DNA of 64,000 nt, taken from assembly GCA_034509925.1 (NCBI GenBank), contig CM067531.1, forward strand, positions 222,001 to 286,000. The letters run 5' to 3'. This document shows positions 1 through 14,595 of this stretch, piece after piece. The position numbers were made by a program, and so were the translations under genes. Position 1 is the stretch's first letter. Every line of letters starts with the position of its first letter. Origin of the DNA: Hirudinaria manillensis (Eukaryota > Annelida > Clitellata > Hirudinida > Hirudinidae). The notes under the pieces were generated by a model. That model was not told the origin of the DNA. It searched no databases and saw nothing but the letters and a program-made list of their open reading frames with translations.

Positions 1-19
1 ACATATAATAACAGAGACG

Positions 20-137
20 TGTAATTATAATATTTAATTATAATATGTAATTATAATATTTAATTATAATATGTAATTATAATATTTAATTATAATATGT
101 AATTATAATATTTAATTATAATATGTAATTATAGTAT
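20..137. repeat. 26-bp tandem repeat
   Basis: About 4.5 copies of a 26-bp AT-only unit beginning gtaattataatatttaatta. It lies in the intron just upstream of the CAMK1 exon at 159. Confidence 0.9.
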
Positions 138-141
138 TTAA

Positions 142-436
<295 letters not shown>

Positions 437-977
437 CGATGACGACGACGACGATGGTCATCATTATCGAAGCCATATACCGGAAATCTATCTCTCTCTC
501 TTTGCTCCATATCTCCATAATGAGAGTGACTCATCATGAAATGGAAAGAACAAACTTTCGGGTTTTTAATTTATTTGTAATAATTTATAATCATGTAGTC
601 TTTTGAGGTGCAACATGATTGGCCATGCGAATAAGGTCAAGCCGTGCTCTCGAAGGCGCGCATTCTGGGTCGGTTCATCGGTCACCAATTGATTATCGAA
701 TAATTGGGTCAAGTCATCACCTTTTAATTCGGATTCGTTCTTTCTTTTCCATCGGAAGATTATTAAGCCAGTGTTAAGATTATTAAAGCCATTGTTAAGA
801 GTATTTTAGCCAATGTTCCAGGAACATCACACGTTGGCACACACGAATACTCTTTTTTTTCACGATCTCTAATAATATCTTGTCACGTGATTCTCAGACC
901 ACGTGAGGTACGAGGATGATTAACTTTTAGCCTCGCAAGTCTTGCATCACCTCTGGAAATCCAAAAGGGTCCCGTAA
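437..977. other. Intergenic, no gene seen
   Basis: Downstream of the CAMK1 stop. It holds a short CGA/ACG run and a locally GC-richer patch near 620-690. No convincing exon was seen on either strand. Confidence 0.5.
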
Positions 978-1283
978 ATTTCAACCTGGTTGGTATTTCA
1001 ATCTGGTTGGTATTTCAATCTGGTTGGTATTTCAATCTGGTTGGTATTTCAATCTGGTTGGTATTTCAATCTGATTGGTATTTCAATCTGATTGGTATTT
1101 CAATCTGGTTGGTATTTCAATCTGATTGGTATTTCAATCTGATTGGTATTTCAATCTGGTTGGTATTTCAATCTGGTTGGTATTTCAATCTGGTTGGTAT
1201 TTCAATCTGATTGGTATTTCAATCTGGTTGGTATTTCAATCTGATTGGTATTTCAATCTGGTTGGTATTTCAGTCTGGTTGGA
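978..1283. repeat. 17-bp minisatellite
   Basis: About 18 head-to-tail copies of a 17-bp unit, ggttggtatttcaatct, with a recurrent G/A variant (ggtt or gatt) in the unit. Copies are nearly perfect, so the array is young or homogenised. Because 17 is not a multiple of 3, the open frame across it is a by-product of the repeat. Confidence 0.95.
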
Positions 1284-2749
1284 ACTTTAACTTGACGCGA
1301 AACATCTCCGATTCTTGATCTGCCACTTTTCGGTTACAATTTTGTAGATTTTAAAGGATCTTTTTTGATGGATTATCTGCGAATTACGAAATTTTTCGAA
1401 AGCAGGAAAATACTTTTCAATGGAAAATACTTATTCACTTATAGTTTCCTGCTTAAGGGATTTAATACGCCTTGAAGTGGAACTTGATTTCGGTTTCTTT
1501 TTTTTTTGTTTGGGAATTTTGACGTCTGGTGTTTATAAGTTTACAAAAAAAAAAACATCTTTAAATTTATTACTTACAATTAAGCAGATAATTTTATAAA
1601 AATAAAATAAAATTTTATTTTATAATATTAATAATCAGGTGGATTGTGCAAGTTTTTGAGGCAACTGTTTCTCATTCTCCACCAGGACAACGATTTTGAT
1701 GGACATTCCTCTCATTTTTTTGTCTGATTCTCTCCCAGTATTCGATGTTATTTGCTGTTAAATTCATTTCCAATTCGGATTCACTCGCATATATTTCTCG
1801 TCAGGTGGCGTTTTTTAATTGTTGTTGTTGTTGTTGTTGTTGTTAGTCATACTAAGGCGATTGAATCGTGTCAACGAAATGTTTGTAAACAATGAAATAT
1901 CGGAGAATTTGTTTATTTATTATTTATTTATTTATTTATTGAGTTTAATTCAACATTGTACTTACCTCCAGTGTCTGTATTACGGCATAATATTAACACT
2001 GTAAATGTTCTCAATTCTCGAGACTTTGGAGCTGTTTCTAGTACATCGAAAGTTATCCGAGAAAGTATTTTTCCAAACTTTATCATTTTTAATTGATGTA
2101 TTTTCTCTAAAAAGTTGTTTACACTTCAATAATGTAATAAATTTGAGCTCAAATTATATTATGCAGTGAACACCATAATTTTCGTTCCAAGGAATATTTT
2201 TGCAGAAACTCTGCAAAAGGTTTGATTTTGTTCGTCCTATTCTCGAATGGCGACATTTTTGGTCCTGGAAGATGCCATCATTTTGCTTTCGACGTAAAAA
2301 TATTTTGTAATTTTATTATATATATATATAAATGTCATAAAATCATTTATTATAAACAAACATATTCATCGAATCGAAAATTGTGAAAGGCCATTGTCCT
2401 AATTTCTCGTATTTTTTGAATTTCAGGTGAAATTAATGATCGCATTAAAGTTGTTTTATTAAGGACAGGAAAGTCTTAAAAATTGCATTTTCCGTCTCGT
2501 ATTTTATCATCTTGTTGATTAAATTGGAACATTCAGTAGTTAATTGATAATTTATTCGCAAGTTTCATCATATCAAGTATTCGTTTGTGTATCAAAGATA
2601 CATTGGATGTCGTACGTTCTCTTTATTGAACTTCTGTAAAGAGTTTCAGTTTAAGCTTTTGCCATCAAAGATTCTTTGACAAAGAGCGATTCATCCAAAT
2701 GTTTCCAGTTTATTATTATTATTGGGCATTACTTTATTTATTATTATTA

Positions 2750-2784
<35 letters not shown>

Positions 2785-3187
2785 GGACGTTACCTTCCAC
2801 TTGCCTTTCTGCTCCTAAGGTTACTTTTGTTCAAGTCATTTTTATTTAAAACCAAAAATACAAAAAGTTATTGGAAGAGCATAAAATTAAAGCTGGAAAT
2901 GAATTTAAGTTACAAACTTGTAACAAACACGCGGGCATCTCTTGGTTTAAACGTAAATACACCTCGTTAAAATGTTATAAATCTGGTGACGTAATCCTAA
3001 CCTGCAAGTTGTTTATCAAAGTTATAAATTCATTATCCTGCCTTAAGTGCGATCATATCGGACAAAATGAATCGTTTGCAATCGACACCTTCTTCGTGCA
3101 GCCATTTTACATTTCCTTGCAGTTTTTGCACCTAAGGCCAAACGTCCCCACGTTTTCAGTTGCATCCGATTTCAATTTTGAAACTAT
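1284..3187. other. AT-rich intergenic, simple repeats only
   Basis: Contains short microsatellites (TTG near 1820-1845, TTTA near 1913-1940, TA near 2320, TTA near 2712-2785). No exon with splice sites and a recognisable protein was found. Confidence 0.5.
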
Positions 3188-3364
3188 GGAGTTAGGGTTG
3201 GAGTTAGGGTTAGGGTTAGGCTTAGGGTTAGGGTTAGGCTTGGAGTTAGGGTTAGGGTTAGGGTTAGGCTTAGGGTTAGGGTTAGGCTTGGAGTTAGGGT
3301 TAGGATTTGGGTTAGACTTGGGGCTAGGGTTAGGGTTAGGCTTGGGGTTAGGGTTAGGGTTAGG
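3188..3364. repeat. Interstitial telomere-like array (TTAGGG variants)
   Basis: About 28 hexamers. TTAGGG is the main unit, mixed with TTAGGC, TTGGAG, TTGGGG and TTAGAC variants arranged in higher-order blocks. This is the usual metazoan telomere hexamer in degenerate, internal form. Open frames here (Gly-Leu or Asn-Pro repeats) come from the repeat. Confidence 0.9.
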
Positions 3365-3920
3365 AACATCGATTGCCTTCTTCCTCCTCCGAGGCAAAGA
3401 AATGAGTCAAACTTTGCTTCAAGGAAGCACTTTCACATCGCATAAACATAAACATAGCAAGTGCTAATAACTGATGCATACTAATAACTAGTGCAGAATA
3501 AACAATTCTAAACACAAACGCGGATTCAAACACAAGTAAAATAAATACTTAAGATATTTTGTAGCTATTCTCGTGAGCAGAAAAAAATGAATCGAACCGT
3601 TGTTGTTCGGGTTACTAGCGACTTTGGTATCCACTTAACGTCGAGAGAATATTAAATATGTCATTGCAGAATATCTGTCTCATTTCAGTGGATTGTCTCT
3701 CATTACATCAAAATTGAATTTAATTCATTCCACCTAAAATATTGAAAATTAACTTGCAATTCAAAATCGCATCAGATCGATGTTCCAATATTTTCAGAAC
3801 AGAAAGAATTCTTTAACGGAACGTTTTAACAAAGTGTATTTTAAAACAAAATCGCTAGTAATAACGATAATAAACAACAACAACAACAACAACAACGATA
3901 ATAACAAACAATAATAAACG

Positions 3921-5060
3921 CTACTTATTCAAATTTATGAGGCGCCCATTCCAATCGACCTTTAAGACGTTCGTTGGAAAAGAAACATATTCGTCACTCC
4001 AGATATCGACCAGAAGGCAAGAGGATTTTAAATCCTCCTTGAAATGGAGACCCTTGGCCTGTCCATTGCTGCAGAAACAGCGATCGATGTCAGGATGGAC
4101 CGGTTGTTTAAGAACAGCCGAATTGACGTAAACTGTAAAGAGCTGTTCTATGTACAAATAGTACAACATCCACATGGACCACATCGTGTGAGCCATACGA
4201 TGCTTTTCAGAATCTTTGTACCAAATCGTAGGTTTTATGTTTGGCACGTAGGGCTTAAAAAACTTGCTTTCGTGGTGATTCACAAACCACTTTTGGAAAT
4301 TTTTCCAAACTTTCAACTTCGGACTGAACGCACGCGTGGAAAAGATCCTGTGCATAAAAACCGAATGGCTTCGTGGAATAAAATCTCTGAGAGGATGAGT
4401 TTTAGGATCGAATGAATTCAGAGAGGTACCTGCAAAATAGGGAACATCCTTGAAGTGATTGTGAACGGCCTTTATCCATCGATAACCAAACTTCGATAGG
4501 ACGAGATCATCTTCGAGAATCAAGACGATTTCGTCTTCTTCTTTCTTCAAATGAACGCTGCTATAAGTTGCGATCCATTGAGTGTACAATCCGACATGTT
4601 TCGGATGGATGTGAACGGTCGTGTGATTGTTTGTCAAAGCGAATTTTCGAGCAACAGATAACGTATTTTTATCGACGGTTTCGTTCAACAATCGATCCAC
4701 CCAAATTTCAATTGCCAATCGGTCGCCGTCCATTTCGAGGTCTTTGATGGAGTCAAGAGCTAGGTTAAGATGACTGAACCTATTCCAAGTCAATACGATG
4801 ATTCTCAGATCGACAGCTCTAGAGTAAGTATAGGGACGTCGAAATGAAATTCTTTTGGGAGTTTCTTCGCGAGGTAAATTGCAGTTTTTTGGGTCGTCTA
4901 AGTCACAAGGATTTTCGAACATTAAAGGCACGTAAGGAAGACTGCCGCGGTGCAGGAATATCAAGACGTTAATCAAGATGAAGCTGAAACAGATGGCGAC
5001 TCCAATCTTTTCCTTCATGGTCTGAAAGCTGCAACAATCGTTAAAACTCGTTAACGGCAT
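3921..5060 (-). CDS. Type II membrane glycosyltransferase-like protein, single exon
   Basis: Intronless 379-aa reading frame. A short cytoplasmic N-terminus is followed by one membrane segment at about residues 19-37, then a lumenal domain: the Golgi type II layout. Near residues 87-94 the string IIVLTWNR looks like the first strand of a GT-A nucleotide-sugar fold. Near 179-188 LILEDDLVLS carries an EDD acidic motif in the place of the metal-binding DxD, the form used by GNT-I/POMGNT-type enzymes. An NET sequon lies near 126. It probably transfers a sugar to glycoproteins or glycolipids, but donor and acceptor cannot be read from sequence. A second Met at residue 15 could be the true start. 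It is the only long intronless gene in this window, so a retrocopied origin is possible. Confidence 0.75.
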   Translation of the reverse strand: MPLTSFNDCCSFQTMKEKIGVAICFSFILINVLIFLHRGSLPYVPLMFENPCDLDDPKNCNLPREETPKRISFRRPYTYSRAVDLRIIVLTWNRFSHLNLALDSIKDLEMDGDRLAIEIWVDRLLNETVDKNTLSVARKFALTNNHTTVHIHPKHVGLYTQWIATYSSVHLKKEEDEIVLILEDDLVLSKFGYRWIKAVHNHFKDVPYFAGTSLNSFDPKTHPLRDFIPRSHSVFMHRIFSTRAFSPKLKVWKNFQKWFVNHHESKFFKPYVPNIKPTIWYKDSEKHRMAHTMWSMWMLYYLYIEQLFTVYVNSAVLKQPVHPDIDRCFCSNGQAKGLHFKEDLKSSCLLVDIWSDEYVSFPTNVLKVDWNGRLINLNK

Positions 5061-7243
5061 CAGAGCGAAGTCCTCAATGACGATGCAACGACCTTTCAGA
5101 AATTCACGGTGACAATCGTGAAGAGACCGATAAAAGTAAATTCAACGTAGGTTATTGTTGCAACATTTTCTATAATAAAATGCAAATCCGATCAAATCAC
5201 GTATAACGAATTTCCAAGCAATTCGCATCACACTCCGTCAATATTCACAAGAAAGAGCGGCTACGAACCGCCAAAAACTAAGCAGTAAACAAGCCTCAAA
5301 CGATTATATTTCTAGGGATGCAACATTAAATACCTAACGATGATTTTTATCAGTTTAATCAAATCAGTTGCTATATGTTTGTGGCAAATAAAATATAAGT
5401 AAAAGTATCTAAATTTAATATATTAAATAATTAAACTCAGGATAATCTCAGAAACATTTTCCAAAAGACTCCTGTGTGTCATTATCGATGTTCTTTAATC
5501 ATCAAATTACACATAATTAACGAAAATTTCTAGTCAAAACTATTCGATGAAATATTTTTCATGGTCTCTAAATTGAAAAAAGTTTCTACCGAACATTCTA
5601 CAAAATGTCCACTGGCGTAACAGGATTGATTACACAAGTAGTGAAATGTGATATGCATCACAAAGAAACATCATCCTATGAAAATTAGCTCATAGGCTTT
5701 GCTTTACATTTAGAAAAGTTAATATAAAAGAATAAAATTTTATGATTGTGGTTGTTTTTTGCCTATTACTCTCTCGATAAATATTCATTCTTTCACTTTT
5801 GCTGTAAACATTTCCGTGCCCGTAGAATTAAAAAAAAAACCCGACATCACCTTTATTAAAGTGCGCAACATTTACGAAGATATTTTGTTATTAAAATGAA
5901 ACAAATTATTCGTGTAACCATGAAATAAAGACTTTAGCCATCCTCACCTTTTTAATGGAATATTTTTATAATTTAAAATGTCATCCATCGCCGTACAAAA
6001 AAAACTGTTTTGCAATACGTAAATTCGGACTCGGCGAAGTTGATAAATAATGTTTACTAAACAGATTGTGCAGAGACAAATAAATAGAATCGGGTTCTAT
6101 GAACCACACATTCGTTGATTCGCTTTGGATAGCTGAATGCAGGAAGCTATGAAAAACAATTGAACATTGTTTATATATTTTATTTGGAATTGCTTACGAT
6201 GGCAATGCTGAATATCTGCGACACTATCAGTAATAATTATTATAATTATTATAATTAATATAGTAATAATTATTTATTTTTAAAATATTTAAAAGTATGA
6301 AGAGCCTAATTTTTTGTATAATACATAAAGAAACAGTTACAGTTTACATAAAAGATCTTTTAAATCAATTAAAGATTTAATAATAATAAAACCAATTACA
6401 TTACATGAATAATTGAAATCAGAGGCTCAATTAGTTGCTATGCTGGAATGAAAGAAACTCCTTCCACTCATTCTGCTGTCTGCTGCCAAATGGCCTGCCA
6501 CGTTCCTTCGCAAAAAAAAAAATAATAAAATATCAATTAATCTCAGGAATAACTTTTAATTTCACTTTTAATCATAAAATTCCCTTATGTTATTTATAGA
6601 AATAAATCGATTAAAAATTAAATGGTAACCTTATCAGGCGATAAAGTCTTAATGTCTTGTAAGTGAGTATTGAGAGGAGAAGAAACAGTATGAAGTTGAC
6701 AATGTTTACAAACATACTCACCGTCATTACCTCTGGAGATAACAAACAATGATATACTAAGAGAACGAGGGAAACTATGATTAAGTGCTACGTTGATATT
6801 AATTTAACTTGATATCCAACGTTATTGAAGAAATCTCTAGAATTAATTATTAACTTCAAGATAAATAATTAAAATGTCATTGTTATTTTCTAAAATGTAT
6901 TTAAAAGTGGATTTAGGACAAAGCATACAAAAGTAATAAAGAAGGTCGTTCAAACAAAAGCATTTGCAATCTTACTTTCACAGTGGCAAATACAAAAGAT
7001 TACAAAATCGAAACCAACTTTCGTCTTTTGAAATCCAAGTCAAATGGCGATGATTTACCTGGAATCTTTTTCCGGATCTTGAAACATCTTAAAATTTAAA
7101 TAAAAATACTTTTATTAAATAAATTTAATTGAATTTAGGAATGTATAACCACGTTAAGAACACATCCACAAATTACATAAAATCGTTATTAATAATATAT
7201 AATGACATAAACATAGAACGCTCACTCAGAAAATGTCGTTCGT
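5061..7243. other. Intergenic, no gene seen
   Basis: AT-rich. Holds the 5' side of the glycosyltransferase and the 3' side of the next CTLD gene. A possible short minus-strand exon near 7062-7080 could extend that CTLD gene but is not supported further. Confidence 0.4.
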
Positions 7244-8221
7244 CTAAAAATCATTTGGAACAAAAATTTCCGACCAAAGCAGTAACAAACCTAAAATTTC
7301 TTCGTCTTCCTCTTTGCAATAACCGATCGATCTTTTTAATTGTAAAGCTCCACTGTATTTAATCAGCGGCGATTCTTCTTCTTGAATGTAACACACGCTT
7401 TCTATAATGGTCACGCCTTTGCATCCTGCAATAAAGAATTCGCAATAATCTGGACAATTATCGTCTTCTTCAATAAATGCCAGAGATGTCCCCTCTTGGT
7501 GGGCAAGGTCCAAGAAACTCGACCAAATGGATTTGCATTTCACTGAAATTAACAGTTAATGCTTAGAATGAAGCCAGGTCCGCTTCATATTAATTCGTTC
7601 TGTAAATTTGATTAAATCTCGTACAACTCATGCAAACGACGATATAATTTTGTTCGCATTTTGAGGCTGACCATCCTTCTCTGCGTTTAATGTAGGCGCA
7701 GCTGGCATTCTTTGGCTCAAGTCCCTCCATCCAATTAGAATATTCCAGAGGAACTTCTGAAACATAAAGGCACCGGGGGTATTTATTGAGTTCATGTAAA
7801 TATGTTCATTTGCCTAATGATAGAGTTATCATTTTAAATAATTTACTTTTGAACCTCTTGTAATTCTTTCAATTAATATCAACAGATCAAAACATTTACT
7901 AGATGTTCCTAATTTCCAGTACCATCTGTCATGATGCGTTAAACTCAGGAGTACTTTCGAGTGGATCCACACCTTGGCATCGAAAATGAATTCCTTTACA
8001 GCTTTTTCAGTTTCTTTATCTGGAATGACCAGAACTTTTTCATGACCACACATTCTCTCCGCTGAGTGTAAATCTCCGACCAAATGAGTTGAAGACGTTT
8101 TAAAGCAAAATTTGCTATGATATTCACAAGAAAAAGACAAGAGTCCATTCACGCGGATGTAAACTTTGAAATATATTATGATTGCAAAAAAGAAAACTTT
8201 CGGCTTGTTTAAAATTGACAT
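7244..8221 (-). CDS. Secreted or membrane C-type-lectin-like domain protein (3' end uncertain)
   Basis: Model: exons 8221-7900, 7756-7628, 7542-7244, all GT-AG, phases 1 and 1, 249 aa. The start MSILNKPKVF opens a hydrophobic signal peptide of about 26 residues. A CTLD follows, with early Cys (CEYHSKFC), a helix region, RWYWKLG, then YSNWMEGLEP in the usual W..G.EP loop place and a final Cys pair (SASKCEQ...IVVCM). The WND calcium motif is absent. The last exon adds a Cys- and acid-rich stretch that resembles the start of a second CTLD, but it stops early. A GT at a Leu-Gly position could mark a further splice to exons not found. Role: ligand recognition, extracellular (inferred from the fold). 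Confidence 0.65.
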
Positions 8222-8309
8222 TACGTCAATAGGTTTAAAACCTTGAGTATTATACATTATTTTAAAATTTTCAGTTATGAACAAGACAATCATATCGTCC
8301 AGCTCGTCA

Positions 8310-8341
<32 letters not shown>

Positions 8342-8811
8342 ATTCGAATTATATGAAATTAAATAAATTATATAAAGTTACTTTTAAATAAAATGTTATT
8401 TACCACACAAACAACTTAATTATTGCTTCACTTATTGTCCAAATTTCATTTTACATTGATACGAGTAGCAGTTAAGTTCCTACTTTTTTTTAGCTCTAGG
8501 AATTAAATGATTTTGTAAATAAACATGTTTTATGATTTGTATCGTTTCGTTCCCAGATCATAAGACGAAAGAGGTGTTATCTGGCGAAGATGATGGTGGG
8601 CGTATCGTTTTCGTTATTTTAAGAGTAGATTCTAGTTACCTGTTTAGCACGATTTGATTGATAAAGGTGCCGTTTGTAACATAAGTTTGTGTAAGTCTTC
8701 AATAGACTCGACCGGTTTACATTCGTGTAGTTTATTTGATGTTTGACGGATTGCGTTTTGTGACAGCTTTGTAAAAAAAAATTTCAGGACGAAGACGGTT
8801 CAAGTGCTTTA

Positions 8812-11800
8812 ATGGACAGCCAAGAAAAGGTTTATATTATTTATATAAAATATAGTTTACTACTAACAACTAAATTCAACGAGCGTCACAACTTTTGCTT
8901 TAAGTATTTTTGAACTTGATTATCATTTCAAACCGTTGTAATATGAAACATTTCATGATTTTAGGCAAATTTTTATTGAACCACTTTCCAAATTAATTTG
9001 AATGTATTGTTAATGGGTTCTTTAGAAAATTTAATTTTATGCATCAAGATATTCTTTCAATTAATATGATGTGGTCTCTCTTTCGTATGGACCGTGAACA
9101 TGCAATTAATCCAGCCATTTGCTCAATCCACAGATTGATTTTGATATTAATTGTCATTAAGCCTCATTTGATGATTTGATCAGATCCCCATAGTTTTTGC
9201 AGCAATTTAAACGAAGCCTCGAATCTTTTCAGCATCAAACCGAACAGGTTGATTTGTGCGACGAGCAGGGTCTCGTCGTAGACATTTCGGATGCTCTCAG
9301 CGAAAAGGACAAGGTCAAATTCACCATTCACACGAAGGTAAACGAGGAACCCGTTTCGAAGCGGAAAGTCGAAACGACGGCGATCGATCCGTCGAACGAC
9401 GCGGGGACGATTCCGTGACGTCGTTTTTGCGTTTCAGACGACTCTTCCCATCTTCGGTCGACCCGAATTCTCGGTGGTTCGTCAGCACGAGGAATTCGTT
9501 TGGCTCCACGATAGGTTCGAGGAGAACGAGGAATATGCAGGCATCGTGGTGAGTCGACGTGGTCTTGCATCCCGACGGAGTTTTGCACGATTTAACGGGC
9601 AATGCCGACTTAGCATTTTACTTTGTTATCGCTTTAACGAGGGATGTTTTACTTCCACGATCATCATCATCATCATCATGATTTCATCTTCGGACGAACA
9701 GATTCCACCTGCACCACCGAGACCAGATTTCGATGCTTCGAGAGAAAAACTCCAGAAACTCGGGGAAGGTGAAGGACTGATGACCAAAGAGGAATATCAG
9801 AAGATGAAGGTCGAACTGGAAGCGTGAGTTTCATTGTTTGTTTGAATATCGAGTCGTTTGACGACGTCATTTGTCTGTTTGATTATTTATCTGTTAAAAG
9901 CATTTAAATAATTTAAAAATAAATTTAAAAATAATTTTCAGAAAGTTTGTGTCACACATCATAATGACAAAATAAACAAAAAAAAAACAGCAGTCTTAAT
10001 TTTATATTGTTATTTATTATTATTATTATTATTATTAAAAGCAATATTTCCTGATTTAGCGAATACTTGGCAACTTTCAAGAAAACAGTGGCCATGCACG
10101 AAGTCTTCCTTCAGAGGATTGCATCTCATCCGATCCTCAAGAAGGATCTCAACTTTAAAGTTTTCCTCGAATACGAGCAGGAGGTGGGTATTTGTTTCTA
10201 TGTCGCTCGGACGTCGAAATGCATCGAATCGTCTGCCACGATTTTTGCTCGTTCGCCGACCGTTCCGCCCCTTCGTATTTTCCCGTTTGCTTCCAGTTGA
10301 GCGTCAGAGGAAAGAACAACAAGGAGCGCATTTCTGGATTCTTCAAGACGGTGTCTCAGTCCGTGGACGAGGTTCTCCTGTCGAATCAGAAAGACAAAGA
10401 CGACTTCTTCGAAGGACAGAAGACCTTTTTGGTGGAATACTTCAACAGGATCAAGGATTGCACGGCAAAGGCGGACAGGATGACCAAGAGTCACAAAAGT
10501 AGGTTCCGAGAATTTGCGCTCGTCCGATGAATTCCTTTGATTTTTGGTGCCAAATGTGACTTAATGATGATCAAATCTTGCATTTGTCTAATAAATAATA
10601 ATAATAATAATAGATAATAATAATAATCAATTTCATACAAGGAGAACGTGTTTCATGTTTCAGATGTGGCTGACAGTTACATTAAAATATCCACCTCCCT
10701 CGCACAACTTGCATCTGTTGACAATCCAGAACTGGAAAAGTAAGCTTCTGACTTTGGATCGACGAATCAATTATAAACTCGTAATCTTCGGTACAAGTGA
10801 TAATTTAATTGAAATTATTTATTTGCAAAAATTTAAATATTTGTTTTATAATAAAATTTAAATATTTGTTTTATCATCTTTTATAATATTTTAAAAGTAA
10901 GAAATAAAATGATATTTATTCTATTTATTAAATATTTGAACAGAGTCTTGACAAAAGTTGCTGAAACTCTGGAAAAGGCAAGAGTGAGTCATATTTTCAT
11001 ATGTTTTGGCAACAATTGTTTTGAATTATATTTTATTATGTAATAAATTTGAATTGGATTTCATTGTTTAATTGAATATTAAAATTATTGGACATACCTT
11101 TTTGGCTATGCTTTGATTTCACTTTTTGCTGCCATATTGATGAACACTTTTAGCATTTATCATCATCATCATCATCGTATAAAATGAAATGATAAGTTAT
11201 CATTTCCAATCCTTTGATAAATTTTTTTGATTATATTTAAATTTTTAATGCCTCAAATTTTTCAGAAACTGGAAGGCAGGGTTGCCACTGACGAAGATCT
11301 GAAATTGTCAGACACTCTCAGGTATTACAAGAAACTTATTGATTATATAATAATAATAATAACAGTTATATAATATTAGAAATGGAATCATTAGTTTGAA
11401 ACTATTTTTGATACGATATCATCTACAGATACTACATGAGGGATACGTCGGCAGCCAAGAACCTCCTTTACAGACGTCTCAGACTCTTGGCCAATCACGA
11501 AAACGCTGTCAAAGTCCTCGAGAAGGCGAGAGCCAAGAGCAAGGACGTTGCAACCGTTGGTGCTTCTTGTTGCTTCTTTGATATTTTTTTATATAAAAAC
11601 AATCGCTGCCAGTTCTTGGGAAGTTCTTTTAAAACTTTGTCGTCCTTCCAGGCTGAAGAAAATGAGAAAATATTGGCAGACAAATTGGAGAGGTTGTCTG
11701 ACACTGCCAAGCAAGGTTGGTGGTGACGATGGAATGTGAATCATTATATCAGTTATAATGCAGAATTCATTGTTTCAATTGAGGACAATTGATCTTCGTT

Positions 11801-12165
11801 GAACCGACTAACCTTGACGGAACCGATTAATCTTGCATTTGTAGAGTTGACAGATTTCAAGGGCAGGAGAATCAATCACTTCAAAAAGAACTTGGTTGAC
11901 CTCGCCGAACTGGAACTGAAACATGCCAAGGTGAGTTGCAAGCAGAATTGCAGAGGAATGCAGATGCAATATTTCAAAACATTGAAAATACATTGAGTTT
12001 GCATCACAATGCATCATTCTATTTTTGATGGATACTTTTCAATCTCTAGGTTTTGTTTTTATTGAATATTTTGGATCATTTTTACTTCAAATGTTGATTT
12101 TGATTTTCCAGTCACAAGTGACGTTGCTCACGAATGCAATAGCGGCTCTGAAGGAAATCGAATGA
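8812..12165 (+). CDS. SNX5/6: Sorting nexin 5/6 ortholog (PX-BAR retromer/ESCPE-1 subunit)
   Basis: Thirteen exons: 8812-8829, 9203-9337, 9438-9548, 9702-9823, 10060-10183, 10297-10498, 10664-10739, 10944-10983, 11266-11321, 11429-11555, 11652-11715, 11845-11930, 12112-12165. They give 404 aa, the length of human SNX5 (404) and SNX6 (406). The PX domain comes first ([51 protein letters not shown]). The BAR domain follows ([38 protein letters not shown]). It matches both vertebrate paralogs in different stretches, so it probably predates their split. The protein pairs with SNX1/2 on endosomes and recruits cargo into recycling tubules. The start is the weakest part: exon 2 could instead begin after the CTTTTCAG at about 9232, in the same frame. 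Confidence 0.93.
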
Positions 12166-12892
12166 AGCCGGTCGCGCTCACGGAGACCTCGACCGAAAGA
12201 CTGCTCTCCTCGCGACCCGATTCGCTCGTGGCTTTCCGCTCGCTGACGACGGGGGCTCGATTACCCCAAAACTATTGAAAACGTAATCATCGTCGTTTCG
12301 ATTTCTTGCCCGAAGTTTTGCATCCGCGGACGTGATTCCGTCTCGTTGCAACGTCTCCATCCGTCGCCACGTTTTGACCTCGTCACCACAGCTGCTTTTC
12401 ATCGTCTGACGTTGCTTCGTTGTTTCGTGAGAACAAAGTTTGTGATTTTTGACCCATTAATTGATGAACAATTTGCTATCATTCCACTGCATGGTTTCCT
12501 ATGTTTCGTCGGATGCTTCTTAGATTCGCTTCGGTCTCGCCGGGCCCTGCCGAGAGATCCCGTTTTGCGGAGAAGGCGAGATCGCGGTCGGGTTTTGGGC
12601 TAATCGTCGGTGGCAGGAGACCGATTTGGTGTTTTAATCGCTCGAGATTGAACGAGACTCGTCGATCTGAAAAGTGATTTAAATCCCTCGTCAACAAAAA
12701 TTCAACGTTTCTTTATTTCAGGCACAATTAAGAAGCAAATTGTATAGATAGAAAATTGTCAAAATATCCCCAAAAATATCTAAGGCATGCGCTCGGAGCG
12801 AAGCTCTAAACTCTGGTGAACGTGATGCGCCTCGTTGCGATCGGGTTTCGTGTTCTGTGACTTTCACTCCGAAGTCTGGTTCCGACCGAAGC
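12166..12892. other. Convergent 3' region between SNX5/6 and LIX1
   Basis: No coding exon seen. The stretch is less AT-rich than its surroundings near 12.17-12.6 kb and probably carries the two 3' untranslated regions. Confidence 0.5.
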
Positions 12893-14024
<1,132 letters not shown>

Positions 14025-14595
14025 TGCGTTAGTATACAACATAAGGAACCAGCTTTTCGGTAAACAACGACATTGTTAATAATATATATTATATTGGAGA
14101 AAAAAAAACAATTTTTTCCTAGATGTTTTTGATTTGTTTGGTAGAATTAATTTGTCAAGTACATCCAAAATAATCACTTGAACAAGAAGCGAAGAAACAC
14201 TGGCTAAACGTTATGCGGCAAATTCTATTCAAATGGATCTTCCCTTCAAAGAAATATTAGTTGCTGAAGCTATTTTAGGGCCCGGCCAAGTTTTTCATAA
14301 ATCTGGCAAGGCCAAGACTCCGGATTTGTAGCGAATCATCGCAGGATAGGTACGTTCCACGCGGTTTCGATTGTCAAATCAAAACTGAGCCAATCGGATA
14401 CTTGCTTAATCTACTATTAAAGGCGAAAAGAATTTACTATATCAGATTAAAAGCAGAAATTATATGTTTATTTTATTATATGAAGTAATCACGGCATTGA
14501 ACTCGTAAACAAAGTGCATATAACCCTGCCAACCCAAATAATAAATAATAACAATTATAATCATTTTATTTATTTAAGAATCTAGAAAAATGCCT
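14025..14595. other. Intergenic between LIX1 and TIMMDC1
   Basis: Upstream (promoter side) of LIX1 and downstream of TIMMDC1, both on the minus strand. No exon seen. Confidence 0.5.

Noticed and set aside
1007-1210. Open frame of repeated WYFNLVGISIW-like residues
   Set aside because: Produced by the 17-bp minisatellite; no splice or start context.
978-1283. CRISPR-like repeat array
   Set aside because: Head-to-tail repeat with no spacers in a eukaryotic context.
2871-3467. Open frames with Gly-Leu or Asn-Pro/Leu-Thr repeats on both strands
   Set aside because: They read the TTAGGG-type array and its flanks, not a gene.
9256-9827. Alternative overlapping frames across SNX5/6 exons
   Set aside because: They run through introns; the spliced PX-BAR frame explains the region.
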